NCBI RefSeq assembly: GCF_014199305.1
Contig: NZ_JACIJK010000002.1
Span: 310,001-374,000 of the forward strand
Direction: 5' to 3'
Source: Sphingomonas aerophila
Lineage (GTDB): Bacteria; Pseudomonadota; Alphaproteobacteria; Sphingomonadales; Sphingomonadaceae
DNA length: 64,000 nt
Shown here: positions 16,794 through 26,499 of the stretch, piece after piece
How positions within the stretch are numbered: position 1 is the stretch's first letter
How the letters are laid out: each line of letters starts with the position of its first letter
Made by a program: the position numbers and the translations under genes
Notes under the pieces: generated by a model
The model's database searches: none
What the model saw: only the letters and a program-made list of their open reading frames with translations
Told to the model about the DNA's origin: nothing

Positions 16794-17276
16794 ATGGCCG
16801 ATCCGCGGATCATCGAGGTCGAGCTTGACCAGGACAGCATTGGCTGGCGTTCGGGGGACGTGGACCAGGAACGCCGCGTCGCGATCGTGGACCTGATCGA
16901 GAACAATCATTTCGCGCCTCAACGTCTTTACCCGGACGGCTATGCCGGCCCGTTCAAGCTGCACCTGGCCAGTGCGGAAGGGCGGCTGGGGCTGGGCCTG
17001 CACCGCATTGACGGCAGCCACCTGGAAACACTGGTCCTCGCCATGGGCCGGTTCCGGCGGCTGATCCGCGACTATTTTGCCTTGTGCGACAGCTATTACC
17101 GCGCGATCCGGCAAGCGACGGCCGGACAAATCGAAACGGTGGACATGGCGCGCCGGGCGATTCACAACGAAGGCGCCGAGCTGCTCCGTGAGCGGCTGGA
17201 GGGAAAGATAGACGTGGACTTCAATACGGCGCGACGGCTCTTCACGCTCATTTGCGCGCTGCACATCAGGAACTGA
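16794..17276 (+). CDS. UPF0262 family protein
   Basis: A 160-residue protein matching UPF0262, conserved in alphaproteobacteria and of unknown function. Signatures are IDLIENNHFAP-like sequence (here VDLIENNHFAPQ) near residue 30 and MGRFRRLIRDYFALCDSYY followed by DMARRAIHNEGAELLRERL. It is soluble and mostly helical in its second half. The ATG at 16794 begins MADPRIIEVELD, matching the family start. The GH25-like gene begins 4 bases after its stop and the cytidine deaminase follows, so the three probably form one transcript. Confidence 0.87.
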   Translation: MADPRIIEVELDQDSIGWRSGDVDQERRVAIVDLIENNHFAPQRLYPDGYAGPFKLHLASAEGRLGLGLHRIDGSHLETLVLAMGRFRRLIRDYFALCDSYYRAIRQATAGQIETVDMARRAIHNEGAELLRERLEGKIDVDFNTARRLFTLICALHIRN

Positions 17277-17280
17277 CGAC

Positions 17281-17958
17281 ATGCTCTGGGGTCTTGCCCG
17301 CCCGATCGGGTGGCTGCTCGCGCTCGGCCTATTGGTCATGGGCGGCTGGATCGGCGCCACTCGATGGCACCCGTCAATCGCGCGCTACCCGCTCCAGGGG
17401 ATCGACCTGCCGATCGATCCGGGCCCGGTCGACTGGGGCACCGTGCGGGCCTCGGGCGCGGACTTCGCGTACATCGTCGCAACCGACGGTGCGCGTCGGC
17501 GCGCGCTGGATTTCGAGGCAAATTGGGCGGCATTGCCCGACGCGGGGCTACGGCGCGGCGCGGTGCACCTGTTTTCGCTCTGCCAGCCCGCGGTCGACCA
17601 GGCGAATGCGTTCAACGTCGTGGTGCCTCGCGTGGATGACGCCCTTCCCGCTGCGGTCGACATTTCGTTCCGGCCAGACTGTGCCGATCGTCCCGAACCG
17701 GCGAAGCTGATTGCGGACCTGCGCGGCTTTCTCTCGACGGTTGAGGCGCATACCGGAAAGCCGGTGCTGGTGCGTGTGTCGCGCTCCGTTGATCGGGCAT
17801 TCGGCATCACCGCCGCGCTGCCCCGGCCCGTGTGGGCAGTCGGCAACATCCTCACGCCCAGCTACCCGGCGCGAACCTGGCAGATGTGGCGCGCGACCGA
17901 CATGCGGCATATCGACGGGACAGAGGGTCCGGTGGGCTGGAACGTGGTGGCGCCCTGA
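17281..17958 (+). CDS. GH25 lysozyme-like protein lacking the catalytic Glu
   Basis: A 225-residue protein with an N-terminal membrane anchor (residues 7-27) and a GH25 muramidase-like domain: GIDLPIDPGPVDW near 40-52, ADFAYIVATDG near 60-70 and AVHLFSLCQPAVDQANAF near 94-111. In active GH25 enzymes the acid/base residues form a DxE motif on strand 4. Here the corresponding place reads VDISF (Asp127, Ser129), so the Glu is replaced by Ser. The usual ATEG is also ATDG. It may bind peptidoglycan without cutting it. It sits between UPF0262 and cytidine deaminase on the same strand. Confidence 0.82.
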   Translation: MLWGLARPIGWLLALGLLVMGGWIGATRWHPSIARYPLQGIDLPIDPGPVDWGTVRASGADFAYIVATDGARRRALDFEANWAALPDAGLRRGAVHLFSLCQPAVDQANAFNVVVPRVDDALPAAVDISFRPDCADRPEPAKLIADLRGFLSTVEAHTGKPVLVRVSRSVDRAFGITAALPRPVWAVGNILTPSYPARTWQMWRATDMRHIDGTEGPVGWNVVAP

Positions 17959-17974
17959 GCGCGTGAGAGGCAGC

Positions 17975-18424
17975 ATGAGCGACGACAAGACCAGACTGAT
18001 CGAGGCGGCTCGCGCGGCGGCACTCCATGCGCACGCACCTTATTCGCGCTTTGCGGTGGGTGCTGCACTGTTGATGGCGGATGGCAGCGTCGTGACCGGC
18101 GCGAATTTTGAGAACGCCAGCTACGGCCTGTCACTGTGCGCCGAAACGGTCGCGGTCGCCACGGCCAGTGCCCAGGGGCGCTTGCGGGAGATCGTGGCGG
18201 TGGGGGTGATCGGCGGGGCCATGGACTCCGATGGTCGCGCGACGGGCGCCGTTCCGGTCAGTCCCTGCGGCCGGTGCCGGCAGGTGCTCAACGAAGCGGC
18301 CCAGATGGGCGGCCGTGACCTGCCGGTTCATTGCGGCGCAGCCGAAGGCAATGCGGTGCGCAGCTACCGTTTGTCGGAGCTGTTGCCCGACGCCTTCGGA
18401 CCGGCGGACCTGGGCATCGACTAA
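17975..18424 (+). CDS. cdd: Cytidine deaminase
   Basis: A 149-residue zinc enzyme of pyrimidine salvage that deaminates cytidine and deoxycytidine to the uridine forms. The catalytic CAETVAVA (zinc Cys and proton-shuttle Glu) and PCGRCRQ zinc-ligand motifs are both present, as is the substrate-binding GANFENASYG. Length fits the tetrameric class. A GAGAGG ribosome-binding site precedes the ATG at 17975, 16 bases after the GH25-like gene. Its 3' end overlaps that of the convergent squalene/phytoene-synthase-like gene by 4 bases. Confidence 0.95.
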   Translation: MSDDKTRLIEAARAAALHAHAPYSRFAVGAALLMADGSVVTGANFENASYGLSLCAETVAVATASAQGRLREIVAVGVIGGAMDSDGRATGAVPVSPCGRCRQVLNEAAQMGGRDLPVHCGAAEGNAVRSYRLSELLPDAFGPADLGID

Positions 18425-19110
18425 CGTCCAGTCACCCGGAACCGCAGCAGCCGCCACACCCGTGCCGGATGGCCGGGCGGCCGGGGATGCGGTTCCAGGT
18501 CCATCCGGGCAAGCATCGCCAGCGCGCCTAGCCCGCGCAATCGCGAGGGCCAGCGCGTTGCAAACGCCTCTTTCAATCGTGCGGCAGCCTGATTTCGCGC
18601 GTGCATTGCGACTTCCTGCGTCGACAGGTTGCGTGACAGGTCTGCGAGCGCCCAGCCCTGCCCTGCCGCTGCCGCCGCCGCCGCTGCTGCTGAGCTAACG
18701 TCACCCAGCATCCGCGCCGCCGCCGTGAACAGCCCACCGCCACGCGCGCGGGCGTGTTCGTCCACGGCCACATCGTCGAGCACGGGCGCGAGTAGCGCTT
18801 CCCAACCCTCAACCACGGCCGCCAGCTGCGCTCCGCTGACACCATGAGGGAGCACCTTCGCCGCCAGTGCCGCCAGCACCGGCTCGGCAGGCGGCGGGGA
18901 CCGGTCGAGTGCCTCAAGAGCATCGCGCCACCAAACCAGCCGCATCTGCCCCACGATCGGCTCACGCGTGGAGCGCAGGATCCCGCCCAGCGTCCGGTCT
19001 AGCGCCAACAGGGCTGCCATCCCCTCACGCCGGTCCGCAGGGACATAGCGCAGGGCGAGGCCCTGCTCTGCTGCACTCCCCTCGGCAGCGGTTATCTCGG
19101 ATTTAATCAT
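18421..19110 (-). CDS. Squalene/phytoene synthase-like protein
   Basis: A 229-residue protein resembling the squalene/phytoene synthase fold, but shorter and without the two Asp-rich (DxxxD) motifs needed for prenyl transfer. Recognisable are ALRYVPADRREGMAALLALD at the N-terminus and MRLVWWRDALEAL, features shared with the NDUFAF6-like branch involved in respiratory complex I assembly in mitochondria. It is therefore probably not a carotenoid enzyme. An alanine run (VSSAAAAAAAAAGQG) lies near residue 145. It is divergent from the Tad operon. Confidence 0.7.
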   Translation of the reverse strand: MIKSEITAAEGSAAEQGLALRYVPADRREGMAALLALDRTLGGILRSTREPIVGQMRLVWWRDALEALDRSPPPAEPVLAALAAKVLPHGVSGAQLAAVVEGWEALLAPVLDDVAVDEHARARGGGLFTAAARMLGDVSSAAAAAAAAAGQGWALADLSRNLSTQEVAMHARNQAAARLKEAFATRWPSRLRGLGALAMLARMDLEPHPRPPGHPARVWRLLRFRVTGR

Positions 19111-19179
19111 GACGCTTCAAACGCCCTTAGCGGGGCCGGGTCCATATCCGACCGGAATTGTAAGGTGCGGGCAGAACGG

Positions 19180-21150
19180 ATGACCAGGGCAGTCGTGAAC
19201 AGGGGCCAGAGCGGGGGCGGCGTATTGGCGCGGCTCGTCCGCGACGTGCGCGCCGCGGCCCTTGCCTGGATGTGCATCGCCATAATTCCATTCTGCGGCA
19301 TGGTCGGCGGTGGGGTCGACATTGCGCGCATGTACATCGCCAAGACACGGCTGCAGCACGCATGTGACGCGGGCGCGCTTGCCGGCCGCAAGCAGATGGG
19401 ATCGGGAACCTGGGGCTCCGACGACCTGACCGCCGCAAACCGCTTCTTCAACGCGAACTACCGGACCGGTGCGTATGGCACCAATGCCCTGACCCGCGAA
19501 TTCACCGAGAATGCTGGCAAGGTAACCGGTAGCGCCAGTGCCACGGTGCCAATGACGCTGATGCGTGTCCTTGGCCGCAAGCAGGAGACACTCAGCGTCA
19601 GTTGCGACGCGGAGATGCGGCTGCCGAATACGGATATCATGTTCGTGCTCGACAACACCGGGTCGATGAACGAGCGCCCATCGGGCGACACGCAAACCAA
19701 GCTGCAAAGCCTGAAGGTCGCCGTGAAGTGCTTCTACGAGATCGTGGCGCGGCTCGATACGGATGCAAATTGCACGACCGGTACGCCGTCGGGCGGGACT
19801 GGTAACCAGGTACAAATTCGCTTCGGGTTTGTGCCCTACGCTACCAACGTCAATGTCGGTGGCCTTCTCAAACCCGAGTGGCTTGCCGACACCTGGCCCT
19901 ATCAGTCCCGCCGCGGTCGCTGGTGGGACATTGACCCCAGCAAGGCTAAGGCCAAGACTACCAAGATCAGCGTTGATGGTGTTCCGTCATTGATGTGCAA
20001 TGACAGCACTGCAACATTGTACAAATACAACAAGTTCACTGAGTCCGTGTCGACTACGTCTTACCAATGGTACCCGACCGGCACCAAGAGAACCACTCAC
20101 AGTGAGCAACTCAGCAATTACACTTGGAATTTCAACAACGGAAAGAGTACCTGCTCCACGGATCAAACCGTCACGGATAACGAGTTCACGCTGACCGAGC
20201 TTGAGGACCCAGCGGCGGGCGACGAATGGTGGGACTGGCGCTACTCCCAATTCTTCCAGAGGGTTTCAGCCCTTAAGAACGGTAGCAGCTTCAACACGGG
20301 CCTTTCGGCCTGGATCGGCAATAACGGTACGAAGAAGCCAATGAACTGGGATGGCTGCGTAGAGGAGCGCGCCACAGTCAAGCAGGCGAGCTACTCCCCC
20401 ATTCCGGCGGGAGCTCGCGACCTTGATTTGGATTCTGTCCCAACCGCTGGCGATGCGGGCAGCCTTTGGGGGCCACTCCTACCTGGCATGATCTACACGC
20501 GCCGTGATGACGCCGGAAATTTTACCATGTCCGATCGCTACAACAGGGATACGCCGAAGGATGGGTCAGTTTACGGCTGTCCGCTCGCAGCGAAGAAGCT
20601 GCAATCATGGCCCGATGCAGGCCTTTTCGGCGGCTATGTCGACTCAATGACGGCGGGGCCAAACACATACCATGACATTGGCCTGAGTTGGGGCGGCAGA
20701 TTGATGTCAGCCGGCGATAATAACGGCAACGGAGGTCTGTTCGCGTCGGAGAACAAGTACACACCACAGGGCGGCGAGATCGACCGGCACATGATCTTCA
20801 TGACCGATGGCGACACGTGCACGGACAGTTCCAATTACCAGGCCTATGGTATTGCTTGGTACGATCGGCGACAGACGGACAGCGGCACCGTTCCAAGTGA
20901 AGGCTGTACCAACAACGGCGTGCTAACACAGCAAGTGAACGCACGCACCACCGCCGTCTGCAATGCCATTAAGAACAAGAACATCACTCTGTGGGTGATC
21001 ACCTTTGGCTATGTCGACCCAACAACGGTGACGCGTCTTACGGCGTGCGCCACCTCAGGCCGCTATTATAGCGCCAACAATGCGGCGGAGATCCAGGCGA
21101 CATTCGCGTCGATCGCGAACCAGATCTCCCAGCTAAGGCTCACGCAATGA
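19180..21150 (+). CDS. tadG: TadG-like pilus assembly protein with VWA domain
   Basis: About 656 residues. After a TadE/G-type transmembrane segment (AAALAWMCIAIIPFCGMVGG) and the conserved GVDIARMYIAKTRLQHACDA pattern comes a von Willebrand A domain whose metal site DNTGSMNE lies near residue 158; HMIFMTDGDTC and WVITFGYVD belong to the same domain. In Tad systems such proteins assemble or anchor Flp pili. The part from about 19.98 to 20.95 kb is visibly more AT-rich than its surroundings. A GTG at 19165 is an alternative start. It overlaps the next gene by 4 bases. Confidence 0.85.
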   Translation: MTRAVVNRGQSGGGVLARLVRDVRAAALAWMCIAIIPFCGMVGGGVDIARMYIAKTRLQHACDAGALAGRKQMGSGTWGSDDLTAANRFFNANYRTGAYGTNALTREFTENAGKVTGSASATVPMTLMRVLGRKQETLSVSCDAEMRLPNTDIMFVLDNTGSMNERPSGDTQTKLQSLKVAVKCFYEIVARLDTDANCTTGTPSGGTGNQVQIRFGFVPYATNVNVGGLLKPEWLADTWPYQSRRGRWWDIDPSKAKAKTTKISVDGVPSLMCNDSTATLYKYNKFTESVSTTSYQWYPTGTKRTTHSEQLSNYTWNFNNGKSTCSTDQTVTDNEFTLTELEDPAAGDEWWDWRYSQFFQRVSALKNGSSFNTGLSAWIGNNGTKKPMNWDGCVEERATVKQASYSPIPAGARDLDLDSVPTAGDAGSLWGPLLPGMIYTRRDDAGNFTMSDRYNRDTPKDGSVYGCPLAAKKLQSWPDAGLFGGYVDSMTAGPNTYHDIGLSWGGRLMSAGDNNGNGGLFASENKYTPQGGEIDRHMIFMTDGDTCTDSSNYQAYGIAWYDRRQTDSGTVPSEGCTNNGVLTQQVNARTTAVCNAIKNKNITLWVITFGYVDPTTVTRLTACATSGRYYSANNAAEIQATFASIANQISQLRLTQ

Positions 21151-21755
21151 TGCGCGGTTTGCTGTCCCGCGACGAACGCGGTGCCACGGTGATCGAGTTC
21201 GGCATCATGGCGCCCGTGTTCTGCTGCATGCTGATCGGCGGCTTCGACATTGCGCATAGCCTCTATCTGCGTGCCACCCTGCAGGGCGTCGTGCAGAAAA
21301 CGTCGCGTGACAGCGGACTGGAGGCGAACTCAGACGAGGACCGCCAGGCACTGATCGATAACAAGGTGCGCGCGCAGGTTCGCGCCTTGGTCAACAATTC
21401 GGACATCAAGTTCGAGCGCCGGTTCTACCGCAGCTTTACGGACGCGGCGGCCGCTCGAGCGGAAGATTGGACGGATACCAACGGCAACGGCCGTTGCGAC
21501 GCCGGAGAGCCGTATACCGACACGAACAACAACAGCACATGGGACGACGACGGCGGCGACGCCGGTCAGGGCGGCGCCAAGGACAAGACCGTGTACACCG
21601 TCACGGTCACCTACCCGCGCATGCTACCGCTGCACAAGTTCGTCCCCAGCCTTCCGGCGACGCAGACCGTGGTCGCGGAATCGGTACTCCAGAACCAGCC
21701 CTATACCGACCAGGGCTCCTACACTGTCACCAAGACCGTCCGGAACTGCCTATGA
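21147..21755 (+). CDS. tadE: TadE-like minor pseudopilin with calcium-loop insert
   Basis: A 202-residue protein with the TadE signature RGATVIEFGIMAPVFCCMLI: a short basic leader, then Glu at position 5 of the hydrophobic pilin-like helix, processed by the prepilin peptidase in studied systems. Residues 108-139 form an Asp/Asn-rich segment (DTNGNGRCDAGE, then DTNNNSTWDDDGG) resembling EF-hand or dockerin calcium loops, unusual in TadE. The start ATGATG overlaps the TadG stop, and its own stop overlaps the next start (ATGA), so the trio is translationally coupled. Confidence 0.85.
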   Translation: MMRGLLSRDERGATVIEFGIMAPVFCCMLIGGFDIAHSLYLRATLQGVVQKTSRDSGLEANSDEDRQALIDNKVRAQVRALVNNSDIKFERRFYRSFTDAAAARAEDWTDTNGNGRCDAGEPYTDTNNNSTWDDDGGDAGQGGAKDKTVYTVTVTYPRMLPLHKFVPSLPATQTVVAESVLQNQPYTDQGSYTVTKTVRNCL

Positions 21756-22453
21756 CTCGCTTGCTTGCCCGGCTGCGCGATCAGCACCGTGGCGTGGCGT
21801 TGATCGAGTTCGCCCTGATGGCGCCGATCTTCATCACGATGATACTCGGCGGATCGGAGCTCGCCAACTATATCACGGTGCGAATGCGTATCAGCCAGAT
21901 CGCGCTGCAGATCGCCGACAACGCAGCACGGATGGGCAACGGCTCGAAGCTCTCGGCAAAGAAGATCACCGATGTCGACATCAACGACCTGTTCCAGGGC
22001 GCCCAGATGGAGTCGGGTGGCGATAAGGGGCTCGATCTCAAGAAGAACGGCCGCGTGATCTTGTCGGACGTCGAACCCGTCGCAAACACCTCCACCAACT
22101 CGACCTACAGGATCGGCTGGCAACGTTGCTTTGGCGATCAGACCTCGCATGCGTCTGCGTTCGGGCGGTCGGGCGACACGAACCTTGTGGGCGTCGGACC
22201 TAGCACCGCCTTGGCCAGCGGCTACACACAAACGATCGCGCTTCAGGATGGCGCCACCATGTTCGTTGAGGTGTTCTACAAATACCAGCCGCTGATCGCC
22301 GGTAAGTGGATCGCGGAGAAGAACATAACCGAGGTCGCGTCCATGTCGGTCCGCGACCGCCGCGACCTGACCAGCGATTCCAGTGCCGGCTCGGCCGCAA
22401 CGCATCCCGATGGCGTTTACAAGGTCGCAGGGGTCACCCCCGCGACCTGCTGA
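21752..22453 (+). CDS. TadE-like pseudopilin (second)
   Basis: A 233-residue protein with the TadE/TadF pattern RGVALIEFALMAPIFITMIL at residues 13-32. The rest is a periplasmic domain of unknown fold containing a stretch (ELANYITVRMRISQIALQIA) that continues the pilin-like helix. It starts 4 bases inside the upstream tadE. With TadG and the first TadE it would form the accessory or minor pilin set; the secretion ATPase, platform and Flp pilin genes are not in this window. A hairpin lies just downstream at 22469-22491. Confidence 0.85.
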   Translation: MTRLLARLRDQHRGVALIEFALMAPIFITMILGGSELANYITVRMRISQIALQIADNAARMGNGSKLSAKKITDVDINDLFQGAQMESGGDKGLDLKKNGRVILSDVEPVANTSTNSTYRIGWQRCFGDQTSHASAFGRSGDTNLVGVGPSTALASGYTQTIALQDGATMFVEVFYKYQPLIAGKWIAEKNITEVASMSVRDRRDLTSDSSAGSAATHPDGVYKVAGVTPATC

Positions 22454-22468
22454 CAAAGCATATGGGCC

Positions 22469-22491
22469 GCTACCGCCTTACTGGCGGTAGC
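22469..22491. terminator. Possible bidirectional hairpin between tadE and pdhB
   Basis: GCTACCGCC (22469-22477) pairs with GGCGGTAGC (22483-22491) around a 5-base loop. It covers the last three codons and stop of pdhB on the minus strand and follows the TadE stop by 15 bases on the plus strand. Flanks are not T-rich, so termination efficiency is uncertain. Confidence 0.4.
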
Positions 22492-23896
22492 AAACCTTCT
22501 TCACCGCGCGGACGACCTTGTCCGCGTTGATGAGCGCTTCCTTCTCGAGATTTGCGGCGTAGGGCAGCGGCACGTCCTCGTCCGTGACACGCAGCACCGG
22601 CGCGTCGAGGTCGTCGAAGCCTTCTTCCATCACGAACGCCGCGACTTCGGACGCGATCGAGCAGGTCGGCCAACCCTCTTCCACCACGACGAGGCGATTG
22701 GTCTTCGCCAGGCTCTTCAGCACCGTCTTGCGATCGAGCGGGCGCAGCGTGCGCAGGTCGATGACCTCCGCATCGATACCCTCGGCCGCCAGCGTCTCGG
22801 CCGCTTCCAGGCTCACGCCCACGCCAATCGAGTAGGACACGATTGTCACGTCCTTGCCCGCCCGCATCACTCGCGCCTTGCCGATCGGCAGAACGAAGTC
22901 GTCGAGCTTGGGCACTTCAAACGTGCGACCGTAGAGCAGCTCGTTCTCGAGGAACACGACGGGATCCTCGGTCTGGATTGCCGCCTTGAGCAGCCCCTTG
23001 GCGTCCTGCGCATCATAAGGTGCGATCACGATCAGGCCGGGAACGCTGGCGTACCAAGGGCCGAAGTTCTGTGAGTGCTGCGCGCCCACGCGGCTTGCCG
23101 CGCCGTTCGGACCACGGAACACGATGGGACAGCGCATCTGGCCACCCGACATGTAGTTGGTCTTGGCGGCCGAGTTGATGATGTGGTCGATCGCCTGCAT
23201 GGCGAAATTGAAGGTCATGAACTCGACGATCGGGCGAAGGCCGCCCATCGCCGCGCCCGTGCCGACGCCCGCGAAGCCGTATTCGGTGATCGGGGTGTCG
23301 ATCACCCGCTTGTCGCCGAACTCGTCCAGCAGGCCCTGGGTGACCTTGTAAGCGCCCTGATACTGCGCAACCTCTTCGCCCATGACGAAGACGCGCGGAT
23401 CCTTGCGCATTTCCTCGGCCATGGCATCGCGCAGAGCCTCGCGAAGGGTGAGCTTCACCATTTCGGTGCCGGCCGGCACCTCCGGGCTGTCGACCTCAGC
23501 TGTGTGGCTTGCCGCCTCGAACAGCTGACGCGCGCCAGTCTCAACCTGCTTGGGCTCAGGGGTCGCTTCACCCTTCTGGTCAGCCGCCTCGCCCTGCTCG
23601 ATGCGGGGTGCTTCGGCCTCGGACTTGCCCTCGCCGGTCGCGACGGGCTCTTCGCCCTCGCCGGTGAGCTGCATGATCACGGTGCCGACCTTTACGTTGT
23701 CGGTACCCTCGGCAACCAGGATCTTCGCCACGGTGCCTTCGTCAACCGCCTCGAATTCCATCGTCGCCTTGTCGGTCTCGATCTCGGCCATGATGTCGCC
23801 GGATTTTACCTGATCGCCTTCCTTGACCAGCCACTTGGCCAGCGTGCCCTCTTCCATGGTAGGGGACAGCGCGGGCATCTTGATCTCAATCGCCAT
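22478..23896 (-). CDS. pdhB: Pyruvate dehydrogenase E1 component, beta subunit
   Basis: A 472-residue protein with an N-terminal lipoyl domain ([11 protein letters not shown], lipoyl-Lys about residue 43), an acidic flexible linker near 85-130, and a transketolase-type E1-beta domain ([13 protein letters not shown] onwards). With PdhA it decarboxylates pyruvate using thiamine diphosphate and transfers the acetyl group to the E2 lipoate. A lipoyl domain fused to E1-beta is characteristic of alphaproteobacteria. It lies one base after pdhA on the same strand, in an operon. The E2 and E3 genes are not in this window. Confidence 0.96.
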   Translation of the reverse strand: MAIEIKMPALSPTMEEGTLAKWLVKEGDQVKSGDIMAEIETDKATMEFEAVDEGTVAKILVAEGTDNVKVGTVIMQLTGEGEEPVATGEGKSEAEAPRIEQGEAADQKGEATPEPKQVETGARQLFEAASHTAEVDSPEVPAGTEMVKLTLREALRDAMAEEMRKDPRVFVMGEEVAQYQGAYKVTQGLLDEFGDKRVIDTPITEYGFAGVGTGAAMGGLRPIVEFMTFNFAMQAIDHIINSAAKTNYMSGGQMRCPIVFRGPNGAASRVGAQHSQNFGPWYASVPGLIVIAPYDAQDAKGLLKAAIQTEDPVVFLENELLYGRTFEVPKLDDFVLPIGKARVMRAGKDVTIVSYSIGVGVSLEAAETLAAEGIDAEVIDLRTLRPLDRKTVLKSLAKTNRLVVVEEGWPTCSIASEVAAFVMEEGFDDLDAPVLRVTDEDVPLPYAANLEKEALINADKVVRAVKKVCYRQ

Positions 23897-23897
23897 C

Positions 23898-24941
23898 TCA
23901 GTAGCTCTCCACCAGCACGTCGGTGTAGAGTTCGCCCAGCTGCGGCTCGGGCGTGCTTTCGGCGAAGTCGGCGCTTTCGTTCACGGTTTTCCTGATCTCT
24001 TGCTCGACGGTTTTGAGCTGGTCCTCGCCGACCCCCTGCTCGCCCAGCAACCGCTTGACGAATTCGATCGGGTCGGACTTGTCGCGCACGGCCTGGACCT
24101 CATCGCGCGAACGATATTTGGCCGGGTCGGACATGGAGTGACCGCGGTAGCGATAGGTCTTCATCTCCAGGATGATCGGCCCCTTGCCGGCGCGCACCCA
24201 GGCAAGCGCTTCTTCCGCGGCGCCACGGCAGGCGAGCACATCCATGCCGTCCACCTGGATGCCGGGAATGCGGAAGCTTTCGCCGCGCTTGTAGAACTGG
24301 TCCTCGGAGCTCGCACGGCTGACCGAAGTGCCCATCGCGTACTGGTTGTTCTCGATGACGTAGATGATGGGAAGGCCCCACAGCTGCGCCATGTTGAAGC
24401 TTTCGTACACCTGGCCCTGATTGGCAGCACCATCACCGAAATAGGCAAGGCAGACCCCGCCGTCTTCGCTGTATTTGTGGCCAAAGGCGAGGCCCGTGCC
24501 GAGCGACACCTGCGCGCCGACGATGCCGTGGCCGCCGTAGAACTTATGCTCGACGCTGAACATGTGCATCGAGCCGCCCTTGCCCTTGCTGATGCCCGAC
24601 GCGCGGCCGGTCAGTTCGGCCATCACGTCGCGCGGTTCGATCCCGCACAACAGCATGTGGCCATGGTCGCGATAGCCGGTGATCACCGAGTCCTTGTCGC
24701 TGAGCGCGGACTGGAGCCCGACCGCAACCGCCTCCTGGCCGATATACAAGTGGCAGAAGCCGCCGATCAGGCCCAGGCCATAGAGCTGCCCTGCCTTTTC
24801 TTCGAAGCGGCGGATGAGCAGCATGTCCTTGTAGAACTGCAGCAGCTCATCCTTGGACGCCTGATAGGGCTGCGGCTCTGCCGGGCGTTCGCGATTGGGA
24901 ATCGCCGGCTCTGCGGCAGCGCTGGCGGGGGGTTTTGCCAC
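23898..24941 (-). CDS. pdhA: Pyruvate dehydrogenase E1 component, alpha subunit
   Basis: A 347-residue thiamine-diphosphate enzyme subunit. The ThDP/magnesium motif begins GDGAANQG and ends ENN, and the phosphorylation-loop-like segment [20 protein letters not shown] is present. A GTG at 24941 is preferred over the upstream ATG at 25010: translation then begins [13 protein letters not shown], a Pro/Ala-rich lead typical of these proteins, and a GAGG site lies about 10 bases upstream. It is the first gene of the pdhA-pdhB operon and is divergent from the MFS gene, with about 200 bases between. Confidence 0.95.
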   Translation of the reverse strand: MAKPPASAAAEPAIPNRERPAEPQPYQASKDELLQFYKDMLLIRRFEEKAGQLYGLGLIGGFCHLYIGQEAVAVGLQSALSDKDSVITGYRDHGHMLLCGIEPRDVMAELTGRASGISKGKGGSMHMFSVEHKFYGGHGIVGAQVSLGTGLAFGHKYSEDGGVCLAYFGDGAANQGQVYESFNMAQLWGLPIIYVIENNQYAMGTSVSRASSEDQFYKRGESFRIPGIQVDGMDVLACRGAAEEALAWVRAGKGPIILEMKTYRYRGHSMSDPAKYRSRDEVQAVRDKSDPIEFVKRLLGEQGVGEDQLKTVEQEIRKTVNESADFAESTPEPQLGELYTDVLVESY

Positions 24942-25146
24942 GGGTAACGAACCTCGTTTGATCCGGGAAGGGAAGTGGGTCGCGTATAGGCCCGCCGCCA
25001 GAAAGGGCAATTCCCCCCGCCACAGCCATGCTTTGTATCACAACGCCCCGACCATGCGATTCCCGGAACGGCACACAGCTGGGCATGGCGGGGGCAAAGG
25101 CGCAATTACTTGCTCGATCGCGCGCCGCCCGGCAAAGCCGCGCGTG

Positions 25147-26499
25147 ATGGCCGCACCTCCACACCCGCTGACGATCCACAACTTCCGCGCTTATTGGTTG
25201 TCGCGCTTCTCCGGCACGATCGCCGTCAGCGCCATGTCGATCGTGATCGGCTGGCAGGTGTACAACATCGCCCGGCTGAGCATGGGGGTTAACGAAGCAG
25301 CGTTTCTGCTTGGCATGATCGGCTTTGCCCAGTTCGTGCCCTTGTTCCTGCTGACGCCCATCGTGGGACTGGTTGCCGACAGCGTGGACCGCCGCTGGAT
25401 CGTGCGCGCGACCACGACACTGCTGGTCGTGACCGCCGCGACCCTGGGTTACCTCACCTGGTCGGACCAGTTGACCCTCTCCGCGCTGTTTTCCGCCGCT
25501 GTCGCGTTTGGCGTTGCGCGCGCCTTTTCAGGCCCGGCCTATTCGGCGCTGGCCCCCAATCTGGTGCCCCGCGAAAGCCTTCCCACCGCCATCGCGGTCA
25601 GCTCTATCGCGTGGCAAGTCGGCACCATCGCCGGGCCGAGTGTCGGCGGGCTACTGTACGCGATCCATCCGGATGTCGCCTACGGTACTGCGACCGTGCT
25701 ATTTCTGATCGCGCTGCTGTTCATGTTCCTGATTGGCCCGGTGCCTCAACCGCCGGCGCAAACGGACCATCGCCCGCTTGCGCGCATAGCGGAGGGCTTT
25801 CGCTACGTCCGCCGCAACCGGCTGGTCCTTGCTACCATCACGCTGGACCTTTTCGCCGTGCTTCTCGCCGGTGCGACCTCGCTGCTGCCGGTCTATGCCC
25901 GCGACATTCTCAAGGTCGGATCGCAGGGTCTGGGTGTGCTGGCGGCGGGAATGGGCATCGGCGCGGCGATTACCGCCATCTTTTTCTCGTTCCGGCCCAT
26001 GTCGACCAATGTCGGGGTGAAAATGCTGATTTCCGTCGTCATCTTCGGGCTCGGCATTCTGACCTTTGGCGTTGCCACGCCCATCACCAACGCACTCGGG
26101 CTCTATCCCGGCAGGATTGACCTGTTCGGCGAGACATTCTCCGTCGCTCCCGCCTTCCTGCTCAGCCTGATCGCCCTGATCATCGCGGGCGGCGCGGACA
26201 TGGTGTCCGTCTATGTCCGGCAATCGCTTATCCAGCTCCATACACCTGACGCGATGCGCGGCCGGGTCAGCGCGGTGTCGCAGTTGACCATTTCCGCCTC
26301 CAATGAACTGGGTGAGTTTGAAAGCGGCGTGCTCGCCTCAGTGCTGGGCCCGGTCGGCGCAGTGGTGTTCGGCGGTGTTGGAGCGATCGCCGTCACGCTG
26401 GGCTGGGCGCGACTGTTTCCGGAACTTGGAGCGGCGCGGACCTTTGATCCCCCCGACATGCTCGCAATCGAACCGCAGCACGGAGAAGCCAAGCCATGA
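25147..26499 (+). CDS. MFS transporter (enterobactin-exporter-like, MFS_3)
   Basis: A 450-residue inner-membrane protein with about 12 hydrophobic segments. The first helix begins [20 protein letters not shown], and the MFS loop motif is [15 protein letters not shown] after helix 2. The family includes EntS-type siderophore exporters and multidrug exporters; the substrate cannot be told here. The ATG at 25147 overlaps a possible GTG 3 bases earlier. Its stop overlaps the cysK start by 4 bases (ATGA at 26496), so they are co-translated, which hints at export linked to cysteine or thiol metabolism. Confidence 0.88.
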   Translation: MAAPPHPLTIHNFRAYWLSRFSGTIAVSAMSIVIGWQVYNIARLSMGVNEAAFLLGMIGFAQFVPLFLLTPIVGLVADSVDRRWIVRATTTLLVVTAATLGYLTWSDQLTLSALFSAAVAFGVARAFSGPAYSALAPNLVPRESLPTAIAVSSIAWQVGTIAGPSVGGLLYAIHPDVAYGTATVLFLIALLFMFLIGPVPQPPAQTDHRPLARIAEGFRYVRRNRLVLATITLDLFAVLLAGATSLLPVYARDILKVGSQGLGVLAAGMGIGAAITAIFFSFRPMSTNVGVKMLISVVIFGLGILTFGVATPITNALGLYPGRIDLFGETFSVAPAFLLSLIALIIAGGADMVSVYVRQSLIQLHTPDAMRGRVSAVSQLTISASNELGEFESGVLASVLGPVGAVVFGGVGAIAVTLGWARLFPELGAARTFDPPDMLAIEPQHGEAKP

